From: Labilibaculum sp.
Lineage (GTDB): Bacteria; Bacteroidota; Bacteroidia; Bacteroidales; Marinifilaceae
Assembly (NCBI RefSeq): GCF_963664555.1
Contig: NZ_OY761461.1
Location: forward strand, 558,001-622,000
Length of the DNA stretch: 64,000 nucleotides
Direction: 5' to 3'
Shown one piece after another: positions 42,765 through 51,454 of this stretch. Below the pieces are notes generated by a model that did no database searches, had not been told where the DNA came from, and saw only the letters and a list, made by a program, of their open reading frames with translations. The position numbers were made by a program, and so were the translations under genes. Position 1 is the stretch's first letter. Each line of letters starts with the position of its first letter.

Positions 42765-45173
42765 TTAGTTGAGTGCTCCTCTGTATTTTAGAATTTCACG
42801 AATGTTGTGGTACAATACTTGATTTAAAATGAGATTTCCCTCCGGATTTCGTAGAAATACTTTGGTATTTGTTAAACGTTTTAATCCTGATTTGTATGAG
42901 ATGTTGTATCGATTGCCCAAAAAGTTTTTCAATACAATTTCGTTAATGTGTTTGTATAATAATACATATTTAAGAACAATAACTTCTTCGGGAGTGAAAA
43001 AATCTTCAAATTCATACTCCTTTTCCTGAAAAACGACTTTGTGGTCATCAGCAGTAGTAATTGCATAGGTCCACGCCTGTAATACTTCACCCATATTATA
43101 GTCGTAGTTTTTACACAGTTTTTGGACATAAAGCTCGAGTTGTTTGCCGGGCAGGGGAAGCCCTTTTTCTGTCACCAGGCTTTGGTGCGAAGCACCATGC
43201 CTCAATAAGATGGCTTTGTGTATTTCATTAGTCTTTGCTTTGTTAACATCAATAATGGCGCTAAACGAATTGGAAAATGGAAGTCTTTTATCCAAATGAA
43301 ACTGCATAGCATTTGAGGTCGTCATGATAACGAAAACCTGATCAGATTCTGATTCGATAAATTCAATGGCAGCTCTTGTATTATCCAGCAAACTGTGATT
43401 TTTGTCTCTCCAGAGTTCCAGATTATCAATTACCAGTAAAGGACGCGAATTATAGGTGTGTTTCTTAATGTGCTGAAGTGCCTCTGCAAGATTTTTTGTG
43501 GTTGTGAATTTTCTTCCTTCAATGGAAATAGTACTGTCTGTTTCGAGAACAATACTTTGTTTGTCAAAATAGTCTTTCGCGGCACTTTCAATAAATGTGG
43601 ATTTTCCACTTAAATTATTTCCCACAACAAGTACGGCTTTGTTATGCCCTTTTTTCCATAGATTTAAGGTTTCCTGTAGTTTTTGTTTTTCGGTTTCCCG
43701 CGGAACAAGGAATAAATCTCCAATAAAATTCTTATTTAAAAAAAGAGTATCGTAATGAACGTTTGCCGCTTTAAATGTTCTATATTCAATGCATTTTGAT
43801 GATGTCTCTAATTTCTTAAAAGGATTATCAGCTGTGCTGATTTCATATTTTGTGCTGAAAAATGAGAAGATGTTTTGAATTTTTCTTTCTATGTCGGTTA
43901 AGAATTTATTTTTTGAAGATGTGAGCTGAGTTATTGATGATTGCAAAGAAACTTTTAAAAAATCTTCCGTGTCATAAATATTTGTCACTAAGAATTCGCT
44001 GTTTAAATTTTCCTGAACCTGATTGATTATTTTTCGCTGTAACATTTCATTCGTGCTTACCGAACGCAACAGATTTTGTATGCTTTGAATCTGAGAAGGA
44101 AGGGTTTCAAGGGTATTGTTGTTTTTTAGTAAGGTTAAACTGCTCTTTAAATTTAGTAGACTGTGCTTATAAAAAGCCAGCAGGTTCGTCCTGTTTTGCC
44201 ACAGTTCAATCATATCGGGGAGCAGCATGTAGTTCAGCCACTTTTTAGCCGATTTATTAAAGTCTATTTTTTTAATGTGCAGCAAACCATCTTCACTCGC
44301 AACAGGAATGCTGTTTTCTTCGAGAGAGGCAATTTTTAATTCAATATCAAAGGCATAATTTTCTTGCCCGGCATTTGTTGCCTCCAAATCATCCAGAATA
44401 TCTTCAATTAACGAAATGGTGTCCGCAGTTTTAAATATTTCATCCAAATTCTGAACAGAATCTATCACTTTGTTTATGGTTTGTTTAGAATTTTCGAGCT
44501 CACTGATAAGTGTTGTGCAAATGTTTTGGGTATGATTTTTAATATCATTAAATACAAGGATGATATTGGATAAAGTCTGAGTTGATTTATCAATTTCGTT
44601 GGCTTGATTTTGCACTGTTAGAAATTGATTCTTGTAAACTTCCCAGGGATTTTGCTGGTGTTTGGTTTCGGAAATAAGTTTCTTTCTTTTTTTATCGGTT
44701 TGTTGAATCGGATTTAGTTCGGCACTTAATTTTTGCACAAAGGAATTGATTGCTTTTTTTAAAATTGCTTTGGATTCTTTTAGGTGATGCTGAACAGCCT
44801 TATCATCGACAAGAGATTCTTGCTTCTTATTTTTTGAAATATGAAGTTGTAACAACACATCACGATGTATCAGCATTGTGTCCTTAAACGACTCCGGCAA
44901 AAGATAATTCAGGACATATGTAGTTGTGAAATCTATATTTTTATCGGTTCGTGCTTTGTTATATTCCTGATCGCCAATAGAAATAAATAAATTGCTGGCT
45001 TCAATAAATTCTTTTAGAATAAGTTGAGAAAGGTTTTCTGTTGTTAAACTTTGTTCCAATAGGCTCAGATAGTGCTCTAAATGTTTCTTTAAAACCTCTA
45101 AAACAGTTACGGAATTGATTGTTATATTTTTTTCTTTGTCAGACTTCATGTGTTTCGAATCTTTATTATTCAT
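42765..45173 (-). CDS. Large AAA-type ATPase with long helical N-terminus
   Basis: 802 residues from the ATG at 45173. The first ~490 residues are almost entirely helical and Lys/Glu/Asn/Leu-rich with coiled-coil character; no domain is recognised there. The C-terminal part is a P-loop ATPase: Walker A VVGNNLSGKSTF (~520), a Walker B-like LLVIDNLELW (~583; Asp-Asn rather than Asp-Glu), a sensor-1-like VIMTTSN, then a winged-helix-like end (~730-800, YISYKSGLKRLTNTKVF-like). The overall plan resembles STAND/ORC-type regulators. It heads an operon with the MscS-like and antiporter genes. No close family is known to me; the function is not assigned. Confidence 0.72.
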   Translation of the reverse strand: MNNKDSKHMKSDKEKNITINSVTVLEVLKKHLEHYLSLLEQSLTTENLSQLILKEFIEASNLFISIGDQEYNKARTDKNIDFTTTYVLNYLLPESFKDTMLIHRDVLLQLHISKNKKQESLVDDKAVQHHLKESKAILKKAINSFVQKLSAELNPIQQTDKKRKKLISETKHQQNPWEVYKNQFLTVQNQANEIDKSTQTLSNIILVFNDIKNHTQNICTTLISELENSKQTINKVIDSVQNLDEIFKTADTISLIEDILDDLEATNAGQENYAFDIELKIASLEENSIPVASEDGLLHIKKIDFNKSAKKWLNYMLLPDMIELWQNRTNLLAFYKHSLLNLKSSLTLLKNNNTLETLPSQIQSIQNLLRSVSTNEMLQRKIINQVQENLNSEFLVTNIYDTEDFLKVSLQSSITQLTSSKNKFLTDIERKIQNIFSFFSTKYEISTADNPFKKLETSSKCIEYRTFKAANVHYDTLFLNKNFIGDLFLVPRETEKQKLQETLNLWKKGHNKAVLVVGNNLSGKSTFIESAAKDYFDKQSIVLETDSTISIEGRKFTTTKNLAEALQHIKKHTYNSRPLLVIDNLELWRDKNHSLLDNTRAAIEFIESESDQVFVIMTTSNAMQFHLDKRLPFSNSFSAIIDVNKAKTNEIHKAILLRHGASHQSLVTEKGLPLPGKQLELYVQKLCKNYDYNMGEVLQAWTYAITTADDHKVVFQEKEYEFEDFFTPEEVIVLKYVLLYKHINEIVLKNFLGNRYNISYKSGLKRLTNTKVFLRNPEGNLILNQVLYHNIREILKYRGALN

Positions 45174-45395
45174 AGCAAACCTATGCAATATAAGAATTCC
45201 AAGTTCAGGATTTTGAATTTTTTAAATACTTTTTATGATGACTTGCAAATGAAAAGAAAGAATGAGTTGACATGTTGATAGCATTGTAGAATGAGGATTC
45301 AAAATAAAATCAACATCATTTTAGTGATTGATTTAAGTCTGTATTTGAATAGACAGGCATTTATTATTACTTTTCGATTAAATAAAAAAATCCAA

Positions 45396-46820
45396 ATGTT
45401 CCGAAATATTTCATTGCTTCTTTTCTTAATGTCAAGTCTGGCACTAAGTGCACAAAAGGTTGATTTGCTTTACTTCACAGATGCCCACCGGATTTTTCCG
45501 GTGGATGATGTTGACGGAGGACGAGGTGGTGTTGCCCGCTTAAAAACTATTGCTGATGAGGTGAAATCTCATAATCCAAATACACTGGTCATTCATGGAG
45601 GTGATTTGTGTGGAGGTGTTCTGTTTGGAGGAATGTACAAAGGAGAACCAATGATTGAAGCTTTTAATGAGATTCCCGTTGATATCTGCAATTTCGGACA
45701 GCATGAATTTGATTTTGGTGCGCAACATACTATTCAGCTTTTATCCAGATCTAAATCGCAGTGGTTTAGTTCCAACCTCAAAAACAGGGATGGTGATGTG
45801 TTTGGTAATCTGCCTGCTTTTTTAGTGAAAAAGATTGGTGGTTTACGGATCGGATTTATCGGCCTGACCGATGCCATGAATACAAGTATTCATGATGATT
45901 TGGTTGTTCAGGAGGATTTATTTGTTGCGGTATCGGTGCTTTTGCCTAAGATGGGAAATGTAGATTTCCTGATACTGATTACCCAAACAAATTTGGAAAC
46001 CAATCGGAAATTGTTGGAACGGTTTCCTGAAATTGATTTGATTTTAACCGAAGAACAGTTTGAGCACGAAAGCAATATTTTTTACAAAGGCAGTGTCCCG
46101 ATTGTTTCTACTGCAGGAAATATGAGTTCTGTTGCCAAGCTGAGCCTGGAAAAGAATCAAAAACCACTGGTTGAAATTATTCCTTTAACTGCTGAAGTGC
46201 CTTCAGAGAAGTATCTGAGAGATATGGAGCTGTATTATAAAAAGGATATGGAATTGCAGTTGTCCGAAAAAATCGGTTGGTTGGAAGTTCCTCTTCGTTT
46301 TAGAGATGGGATCATTGGTGAAAGCCTTGCCGGAAATTTAATTGCTGATGCTTTTCGTGACTGGCACAGTTCCAATGTGGGAATTATTAATGGTGGTGGA
46401 ATAAGAGCTGATGTATCTGTGGGAGATTTTACTTTAAAATCTGTTCGCTCACTGCTGCCTTTTGGAAATAGAATTTGTCAAATACTGATTAAAGGGAAGG
46501 TATTGAAACAGTTTTTAAAAGAGAATGCTGCAGATAAAAATGGTCAGTTGCTTCAGGTTTCAGGAATTAGTTACAAATATTCATCGGCCGATAATGAGAT
46601 AATTGTTGAGAGGGACGGGAAAGAGTTGGATGATGAGGAATTATTGACGGTTTCATTGAACAATTACAGTTTGGGTAAATTAACCGGAGAGTTTGAAGTT
46701 TTGGTTGATGAATTGAATCTCAGGGCAATTGAGGATTTTGAAGTGCTAAAAGCATATTGTAAAAAATTAAAGCTTGTAAAACCGGTTTTGGAAGGACGGA
46801 TTGTGCTATTGGGAGAGTAA
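45396..46820 (+). CDS. 5'-nucleotidase/UshA-family-like exported protein, catalytic motifs altered
   Basis: 474 residues from the ATG at 45396 (MFRNISLLL), with a signal peptide ending near LALSAQ. It has the two-domain plan of UshA-type phosphoesterases: a metallophosphatase domain (~23-270) and a 5'-nucleotidase C-terminal domain (~300-474, NGGGIRADV and LLPFGN). The metal-binding motifs are damaged: TDAH and GGDLCGG remain, but GNHE reads GQHE, the middle His motif reads TQTN, and the last GHxH motif is replaced by TEEQFEH. It may be non-catalytic and bind nucleotides, or use a different chemistry. A longer in-frame start at 45291 would bury the signal peptide. Confidence 0.8.
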   Translation: MFRNISLLLFLMSSLALSAQKVDLLYFTDAHRIFPVDDVDGGRGGVARLKTIADEVKSHNPNTLVIHGGDLCGGVLFGGMYKGEPMIEAFNEIPVDICNFGQHEFDFGAQHTIQLLSRSKSQWFSSNLKNRDGDVFGNLPAFLVKKIGGLRIGFIGLTDAMNTSIHDDLVVQEDLFVAVSVLLPKMGNVDFLILITQTNLETNRKLLERFPEIDLILTEEQFEHESNIFYKGSVPIVSTAGNMSSVAKLSLEKNQKPLVEIIPLTAEVPSEKYLRDMELYYKKDMELQLSEKIGWLEVPLRFRDGIIGESLAGNLIADAFRDWHSSNVGIINGGGIRADVSVGDFTLKSVRSLLPFGNRICQILIKGKVLKQFLKENAADKNGQLLQVSGISYKYSSADNEIIVERDGKELDDEELLTVSLNNYSLGKLTGEFEVLVDELNLRAIEDFEVLKAYCKKLKLVKPVLEGRIVLLGE

Positions 46821-46871
46821 AAAATATACCGAAAGAATCACATATTTAATTCAATCGGTACATTTGATTAA

Positions 46872-48767
46872 TTACATCAAGCTAATTGCCAGAGTAAGAT
46901 AAAAACTACGCCCGGGAGCATAAATTTCCTTGCTGCTGCCTTTTACCGACCTGTTTAAATGCTCGTAGTAAGTTTCGTCAAAAAGATTTCTTACACCACC
47001 AATTAATCTGATTTTATCCGAGAAATTGTAAGATGCTTTAATATCAGCTATAGTAAAAGCAGGTGTTTTGCTTTCTCCGTAATTATTTGATATTCTATTT
47101 TGCTTTAAAGCATGTCGAATCATGATTTCCGGATGAAACTTATTCCTGTAAAAGGAAGCTCCCAATGCATATCTGATATCAAGAGGAGGAATTTCAGGCA
47201 AGGGCTGATTGAAATCCATATTCTTTCCATAAGTATAGGCAACATTTGCCTTGTGGTAAATGGAAGATGTGATTTTCTGATGCCAGGATAATTCGAAACC
47301 CCGTATCACTGCTTTGTTGATGTTGTAATATTGTTTTACACCTGGAGCTGTTGCTAATCTTGGGTTTAAATCGGTTCTGATTTGTGAACTAATGTAATTT
47401 CTTAGTATGGATGCAAAAAGGGTGATGTCCAATTCCGATTGATCAGTTTTCCAGGTAAAACTATAGTCTAACTGGTAGTTTACCTCCGATTTCATCTTTG
47501 CGTTTCCAATTCTTTCGTACGGGTCAACATCAACTGCTAAATAGTTGATGAAGCGTTCGGTTAAGCTTCCGCTGCGTTCGGCTCTTCCCAGCCACAATCC
47601 CATTCTAATCTGTTTCGAGAAATCGTGAGTGGCACCAAAACTTGCCGAAACATTTAGTTTGTCAGATGGATTTTTTGGGTTGGCATTTATAAATTCAGTG
47701 GTTATTTCTCTACTCTTGGCACTGTTGTGTTCCAAACGGGTAGAGGCAACAAAATAGACCTCTTGCAATGCAAAATGATATTCTCCAAACAATGCAACTT
47801 TTGAAATTTTACTGTCCTGCCAAAGATTATCGAAGAAGGTTGTCCCGCTTTTCGGACCCATCAGCATTTCGCGGGTACGGGTTCCCTCTGCTTCTTCCGC
47901 TTTGTAGTCGATACCGGAAAAAAGAGAACTGTTCTTAAACTGAAAACTTGCCTCCGATCGGCCACCATAGTTTTTGGTTTTTGCCAAAGTGATTGCATTC
48001 ACCGTTCTCGGATTCAAATCTTTTGTCAGGTTATCCATGCTGTGATCAACAAAAGAGCCGTAAAATGAAGTGGATAAAGAGCTAAAGTTCGAGTTCTTAA
48101 AGTTGATTTTGTGAGAAAGATTTAGCAACCAGGTATCATCTTCCCGCAAATCCATATTCAGAGCAGGAAAATCTACATCCTTGGCAAAGTTGTTATTTGC
48201 CGACAGCTTGATGCTCTGAGAACCGGATAATTTAAAGACGCTGCTCATTCCAATGTTGCGCCGGTTAAATCCGGAAGGTGTTTTGTTGCCGTTTCCATCT
48301 TCGTAATCATCACCTTCGCTGTAGGCTCCGTAAATGCCAAAGTTATAGAATTTCCCTTTTGCTCCGGCCATGGCTTCTGTGCGGAAAATATTTCCGTTGC
48401 TTTCGTAACTGCCACTTGCCCTGCCAAATGCTTTTGTGGTTTCGCTAAAACTTGCAGGTGCTGATTTAAAATGAATACTGCCACCAAAAGCATTTCCATA
48501 TCGCAGTGAATGCGGGCCTTTTACAATTTCTACTCGATCGACCATGCTCATCGGAATTTGACTTGCGGGAGGATCCATTCGGTTCGGACAAGCAGCAGTT
48601 GCGCTCATCCCATTGTCCATTATCAAATTCAACTGATCGTATTTAAAGCCGCGAAGCACGGGATCGAAACCATAACTTCCGCTTTTTCGGATGCCTCCAA
48701 TCATGGCACTCTGACTCAAAAAATCACCTGCGTCGTGCGATAGTTTATCGCTGATACGGACTTTCAT
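46872..48767 (-). CDS. TonB-dependent receptor, barrel and plug (OprC/NosA-like), 5' part lost to a frameshift
   Basis: The 631-residue open frame is an outer-membrane TonB-dependent receptor without its N-terminus. The plug continues from the frameshift point and has LRGFKYDQLNLIMDNG, VEIVKGPHSLRYGNAFGGSIHF and a 22-strand-type barrel ending in an aromatic residue pattern (SFYLTLAISLM). Two features match the copper receptor OprC: ACPNRMDPP holds the CxxxM copper ligands (C60, M64 of this frame), and FVDHSMDN holds the HxM ligands (H242, M244). A one-base shift at about 48814-48826 joins this frame to the upstream 102-codon frame, so the gene is broken as read or uses a frameshift. Copper uptake is an inference. 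Confidence 0.8.
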   Translation of the reverse strand: MKVRISDKLSHDAGDFLSQSAMIGGIRKSGSYGFDPVLRGFKYDQLNLIMDNGMSATAACPNRMDPPASQIPMSMVDRVEIVKGPHSLRYGNAFGGSIHFKSAPASFSETTKAFGRASGSYESNGNIFRTEAMAGAKGKFYNFGIYGAYSEGDDYEDGNGNKTPSGFNRRNIGMSSVFKLSGSQSIKLSANNNFAKDVDFPALNMDLREDDTWLLNLSHKINFKNSNFSSLSTSFYGSFVDHSMDNLTKDLNPRTVNAITLAKTKNYGGRSEASFQFKNSSLFSGIDYKAEEAEGTRTREMLMGPKSGTTFFDNLWQDSKISKVALFGEYHFALQEVYFVASTRLEHNSAKSREITTEFINANPKNPSDKLNVSASFGATHDFSKQIRMGLWLGRAERSGSLTERFINYLAVDVDPYERIGNAKMKSEVNYQLDYSFTWKTDQSELDITLFASILRNYISSQIRTDLNPRLATAPGVKQYYNINKAVIRGFELSWHQKITSSIYHKANVAYTYGKNMDFNQPLPEIPPLDIRYALGASFYRNKFHPEIMIRHALKQNRISNNYGESKTPAFTIADIKASYNFSDKIRLIGGVRNLFDETYYEHLNRSVKGSSKEIYAPGRSFYLTLAISLM

Positions 48768-48802
48768 GATATCACTTTTAGTCGTGCTGTTTGCTCTTGC
48801 AA

Positions 48803-49111
48803 TTACTGTTGTTGGGAGTAAAGAGATGTATGATTGGTGAGAGTTAATACTCCATTTTTTATTGCTTCCTGCAGTCTGTCGCTTGATATTTCAAGTTTGC
48901 CGTAGTTTACATGCGAAATTTGAAGTTTTTCTGCAGTTATAAATTTGATTGATATTTCTCCTTCGGGAGTGCTTGTCCCTTTCTGATTCTGATATAGGTA
49001 ATGGGCATACTGGATTGGCTCTCCGGTTTCAGTATCTTTCAGTATTATAGTTTGTTGTGAATGTGCTTGTATCCAAATGAATAGGAGACAAACGATTAGA
49101 ATATTTTTCAT
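48803..49111 (-). CDS. N-terminal fragment of the same TonB-dependent receptor
   Basis: 102 codons: signal peptide (~1-18, ending QAHSQQ) and a carboxypeptidase-like regulatory beta-sandwich (~20-85, ILKDTETGEPIQYAHYLY), the usual start of a Bacteroidota TonB receptor. It stops at 48803, while the next frame continues with LPTTVIARANSTTKSDIMKV, which is exactly where such a receptor should go. It is therefore probably the 5' end of the receptor gene, separated by a -1 type shift or a one-base deletion in the TCTCTTTACT segment. Confidence 0.75.
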   Translation of the reverse strand: MKNILIVCLLFIWIQAHSQQTIILKDTETGEPIQYAHYLYQNQKGTSTPEGEISIKFITAEKLQISHVNYGKLEISSDRLQEAIKNGVLTLTNHTSLYSQQQ

Positions 49112-49243
49112 TCCTGAGTGTTTTAAGTAATGGAATTACCTGACATGATTAGCCCGCTTTGATCGTGTAAAACCAATGCAAGCCTCCCAATAAAGTAAGA
49201 TTTACAGTGAATTATCAATTTGTGATTGATAATAATTAATTGG

Positions 49244-49621
49244 TCAAAATTTGATTCTTGGAGGATGAAAAATATCAAAGGAATGTTGAGTGGGATGCAA
49301 TGGCTCTATGTAAGCTAATTGTTTTGCAGAAGCAAGAATTGCGGGTTCATTCTTGAGTATATTTATGCTTTGAATGAATAATTGATATTCTTTTTCGGTG
49401 ATCTGTTTATCCTTTGAAGACTCTTCCTTTTCGTGTTCCTGAATTTGTTTTTTTAGATGACATTTTCCGTTACACTTCATTTCAGGTTTGTCTTTATTGG
49501 TGCAGATTGACGCAAAAAAATCCTGATTTATTTTAAAGTTCACAGTGATTAATACCACTTCAAAACTTTGAAATGAGAAAGTTAAAAGGAGTAGGTAGGC
49601 AAAGATTCTATTCAGGAACAT
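49244..49621 (-). CDS. Small exported Cys-rich protein, probable metal-related
   Basis: 125 residues from the ATG at 49621 (MFLNRIF); a TTG at 49633 is an alternative. It has a membrane-anchor or signal segment (~5-30) and a short soluble part with MKCNGKCHLKKQ, a CxxxC-H motif of the kind seen in small proteins near copper and other metal receptor genes in Bacteroidota. The C-terminal third is His/Pro-rich (HPTQHSFDIFHPP). It lies upstream of the broken OprC-like receptor on the same strand, with about 130 bases between. A metal-handling partner is inferred from this. Confidence 0.6.
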   Translation of the reverse strand: MFLNRIFAYLLLLTFSFQSFEVVLITVNFKINQDFFASICTNKDKPEMKCNGKCHLKKQIQEHEKEESSKDKQITEKEYQLFIQSINILKNEPAILASAKQLAYIEPLHPTQHSFDIFHPPRIKF

Positions 49622-49754
49622 AAATAAAGACAATTGTGTATTAAATATACAAAGCTTTATGTAATATGTAGTTGTTATGGATAGAAAATCAGAGAAGAAG
49701 TAATAATATGCCTAAACAAAAAGATATCTTATGGGAGAGTTCTGGAAGCCGAAA

Positions 49755-49788
49755 ATAAAAAAAGCTCATCTGTGGTTCAGATGAGCTT
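49755..49788 (-). terminator. Intrinsic terminator of the selD unit
   Basis: AAGCTCATCTG and CAGATGAGCTT form a perfect 11-bp stem around TGGTT. On the minus strand it is followed by a T-run and lies 22 bases past the stop of the DsrE-like gene. Confidence 0.9.
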
Positions 49789-49810
49789 CTTTATTTCTTT
49801 TGAAATCCGT

Positions 49811-50152
49811 TTATAGATTGATCACCTTATCGGCATCAGCCTGAAGGGTGATAATATCAGGCATACTTCCAACGGTTCCTACTTTTATTTGATCAGATAA
49901 ATTAAAATAATCCAAACAGGTTTTGCAGGCAAGAAGCTGTACTCCTTTTTTGCTGAGATTTTGTAAGGCTTCTAAGGCAGGAGAGTTTTCACAGATTAAT
50001 TTTACTCCTGCATTGTAAAAAACAATGATTTTGGGTGTTCGCCCATCAGCATCCAGAATTTTAAAATAGTTGGTAATTAATTTCAAAGCCAATTCTTCGC
50101 TGCCGGTTCCCATTCCATTCTGAGTAACCTGAATTAATGTATTTCGCTGCAT
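49811..50152 (-). CDS. DsrE/YedF-like sulfur- or selenium-relay protein
   Basis: 113 residues of the DsrE fold: VTQNGMGTGSEELALKLITNY at the start, then VFYNAGVKLICENSPALEAL and LLACKTCLDYFNL. The Cys pair in CKTC is the expected persulfide or selenide carrier site. This matches the C-terminal half of YedF, annotated as a selenium-metabolism protein, without the SirA-like N-terminal half. It follows selD by 6 bases on the same strand, so the two form a unit. It may deliver selenide or sulfide (inference). Confidence 0.82.
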   Translation of the reverse strand: MQRNTLIQVTQNGMGTGSEELALKLITNYFKILDADGRTPKIIVFYNAGVKLICENSPALEALQNLSKKGVQLLACKTCLDYFNLSDQIKVGTVGSMPDIITLQADADKVINL

Positions 50153-50158
50153 ATTATT

Positions 50159-51199
50159 TTATTTAACGCTGATATAAGGTTCATCTGTATTTGTACGCTC
50201 AATCATTTTCCCAATCGGATTTAGATCAAAGCCTTCGCTTTTGGCCAGAGCAACAAACTCGTTGATGTGATTATCGTCTACTGCTACCAAAAGGCCACCG
50301 CTTGTCTGCGGATCGCAAAGCAGTGATTTCTGGTCTTCGCTAATCGCTCCAATTAAATGTCCGTACGAAGCCCAGTTTCTTTTGGTTCCGCCAGGAGTAC
50401 ATCCTTGTTTAATTAATTCTTCTACACCCTCAATTTTAGGAACGGCAGCATAATCAATTTCAGCATTTACATTACTGCCTTCGCAGATTTCACCCAAATG
50501 ACCCAATAAACCAAAACCGGTAACATCAGTCATCGATTTGATATAGGTTTGCTCACCAAAAACGATTCCAGCCTTATTTAGAGTGCACATTAAATCAACA
50601 ACAATTTTATTGTTTTCGTGTGCTATTAATTTCTTTTTTTCGGCAGTGGTTAGTACTCCAATACCCAATGGTTTTGTAAGGAAAAGCGTGCAGTTTGGAG
50701 TTGCAGTGTTGTTTTTCTTTACCCGATCGGCAGCAACAAGTCCGTTTACCGAAAGACCAAAAACAGGATCGCCTATATTGATGGAATGACCACCGGCCAA
50801 TTGAATTCCAGCATCAGCACAAACATCCCGGGCACCTTCCACTACTTTTTGAGCAATATCGGTTGATAATTTCTCTAAAGGCCAGGCCAAAATTGCCAAA
50901 GCCATAATTGGTTTTCCGCCCATAGCGTAGATATCACTGATGGCATTTGTTGCTGCAATTCGACCAAAATCGTAAGGATCATCAACAATTGGAGTAAAAA
51001 AATCGGTGGTACTGATTAAAGCTTGTCCATTTCCCAAATCGTAAACTGCTGCGTCATCTTTTGTATCGTTGCCCACCAACATCTTTGGATTGGGAATGGC
51101 AGGAGTACTGCTTTTTAGAATGCACTCCAGATCTTTAGGAGATATTTTACAGCCACAGCCTGCTCCAGGACTAAATTGGGTTAATTTTTTTGTTTCCAT
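50159..51199 (-). CDS. selD: Selenide, water dikinase SelD
   Basis: Makes selenophosphate from selenide and ATP for selenocysteine or for 2-selenouridine in tRNA. 346 residues, normal size. The active site reads GAGCGCKI (Cys at residues ~15-17) rather than selenocysteine, followed by [32 protein letters not shown], which contains the metal-binding Asp residues, here given in parts: DDAAVY and [22 protein letters not shown] is also present. No selA, selB or tRNA-Sec is in this window. Co-transcribed with the DsrE-like gene. Confidence 0.95.
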   Translation of the reverse strand: METKKLTQFSPGAGCGCKISPKDLECILKSSTPAIPNPKMLVGNDTKDDAAVYDLGNGQALISTTDFFTPIVDDPYDFGRIAATNAISDIYAMGGKPIMALAILAWPLEKLSTDIAQKVVEGARDVCADAGIQLAGGHSINIGDPVFGLSVNGLVAADRVKKNNTATPNCTLFLTKPLGIGVLTTAEKKKLIAHENNKIVVDLMCTLNKAGIVFGEQTYIKSMTDVTGFGLLGHLGEICEGSNVNAEIDYAAVPKIEGVEELIKQGCTPGGTKRNWASYGHLIGAISEDQKSLLCDPQTSGGLLVAVDDNHINEFVALAKSEGFDLNPIGKMIERTNTDEPYISVK

Positions 51200-51454
51200 A
51201 TTGTTTTTGAATCTAATAAACGGTGCAAAGATATTACTTTTTATGCTTCATTATTGGCAAACAAGATGCTTTATTGTTAGAATGTGGTATATTTTGAAAA
51301 TGTAGTATTTGTGTTTAGATGAGGTGGTATTGAGTGGACAGAAAAAATCTAACCACAGAGAATACGGAGGTTCAAAGAGTTTTCCTAATTGGATTTCTTC
51401 CTGATCAATTAATAATTGTTAATTTTGGTTTTGTCTCAATATAAAATTAGAAAC

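Noticed and set aside
50159..51199. Possible selenocysteine (in-frame UGA) in SelD
   Set aside because: The active-site position reads cysteine (GAGCGCKI) and the frame is continuous.
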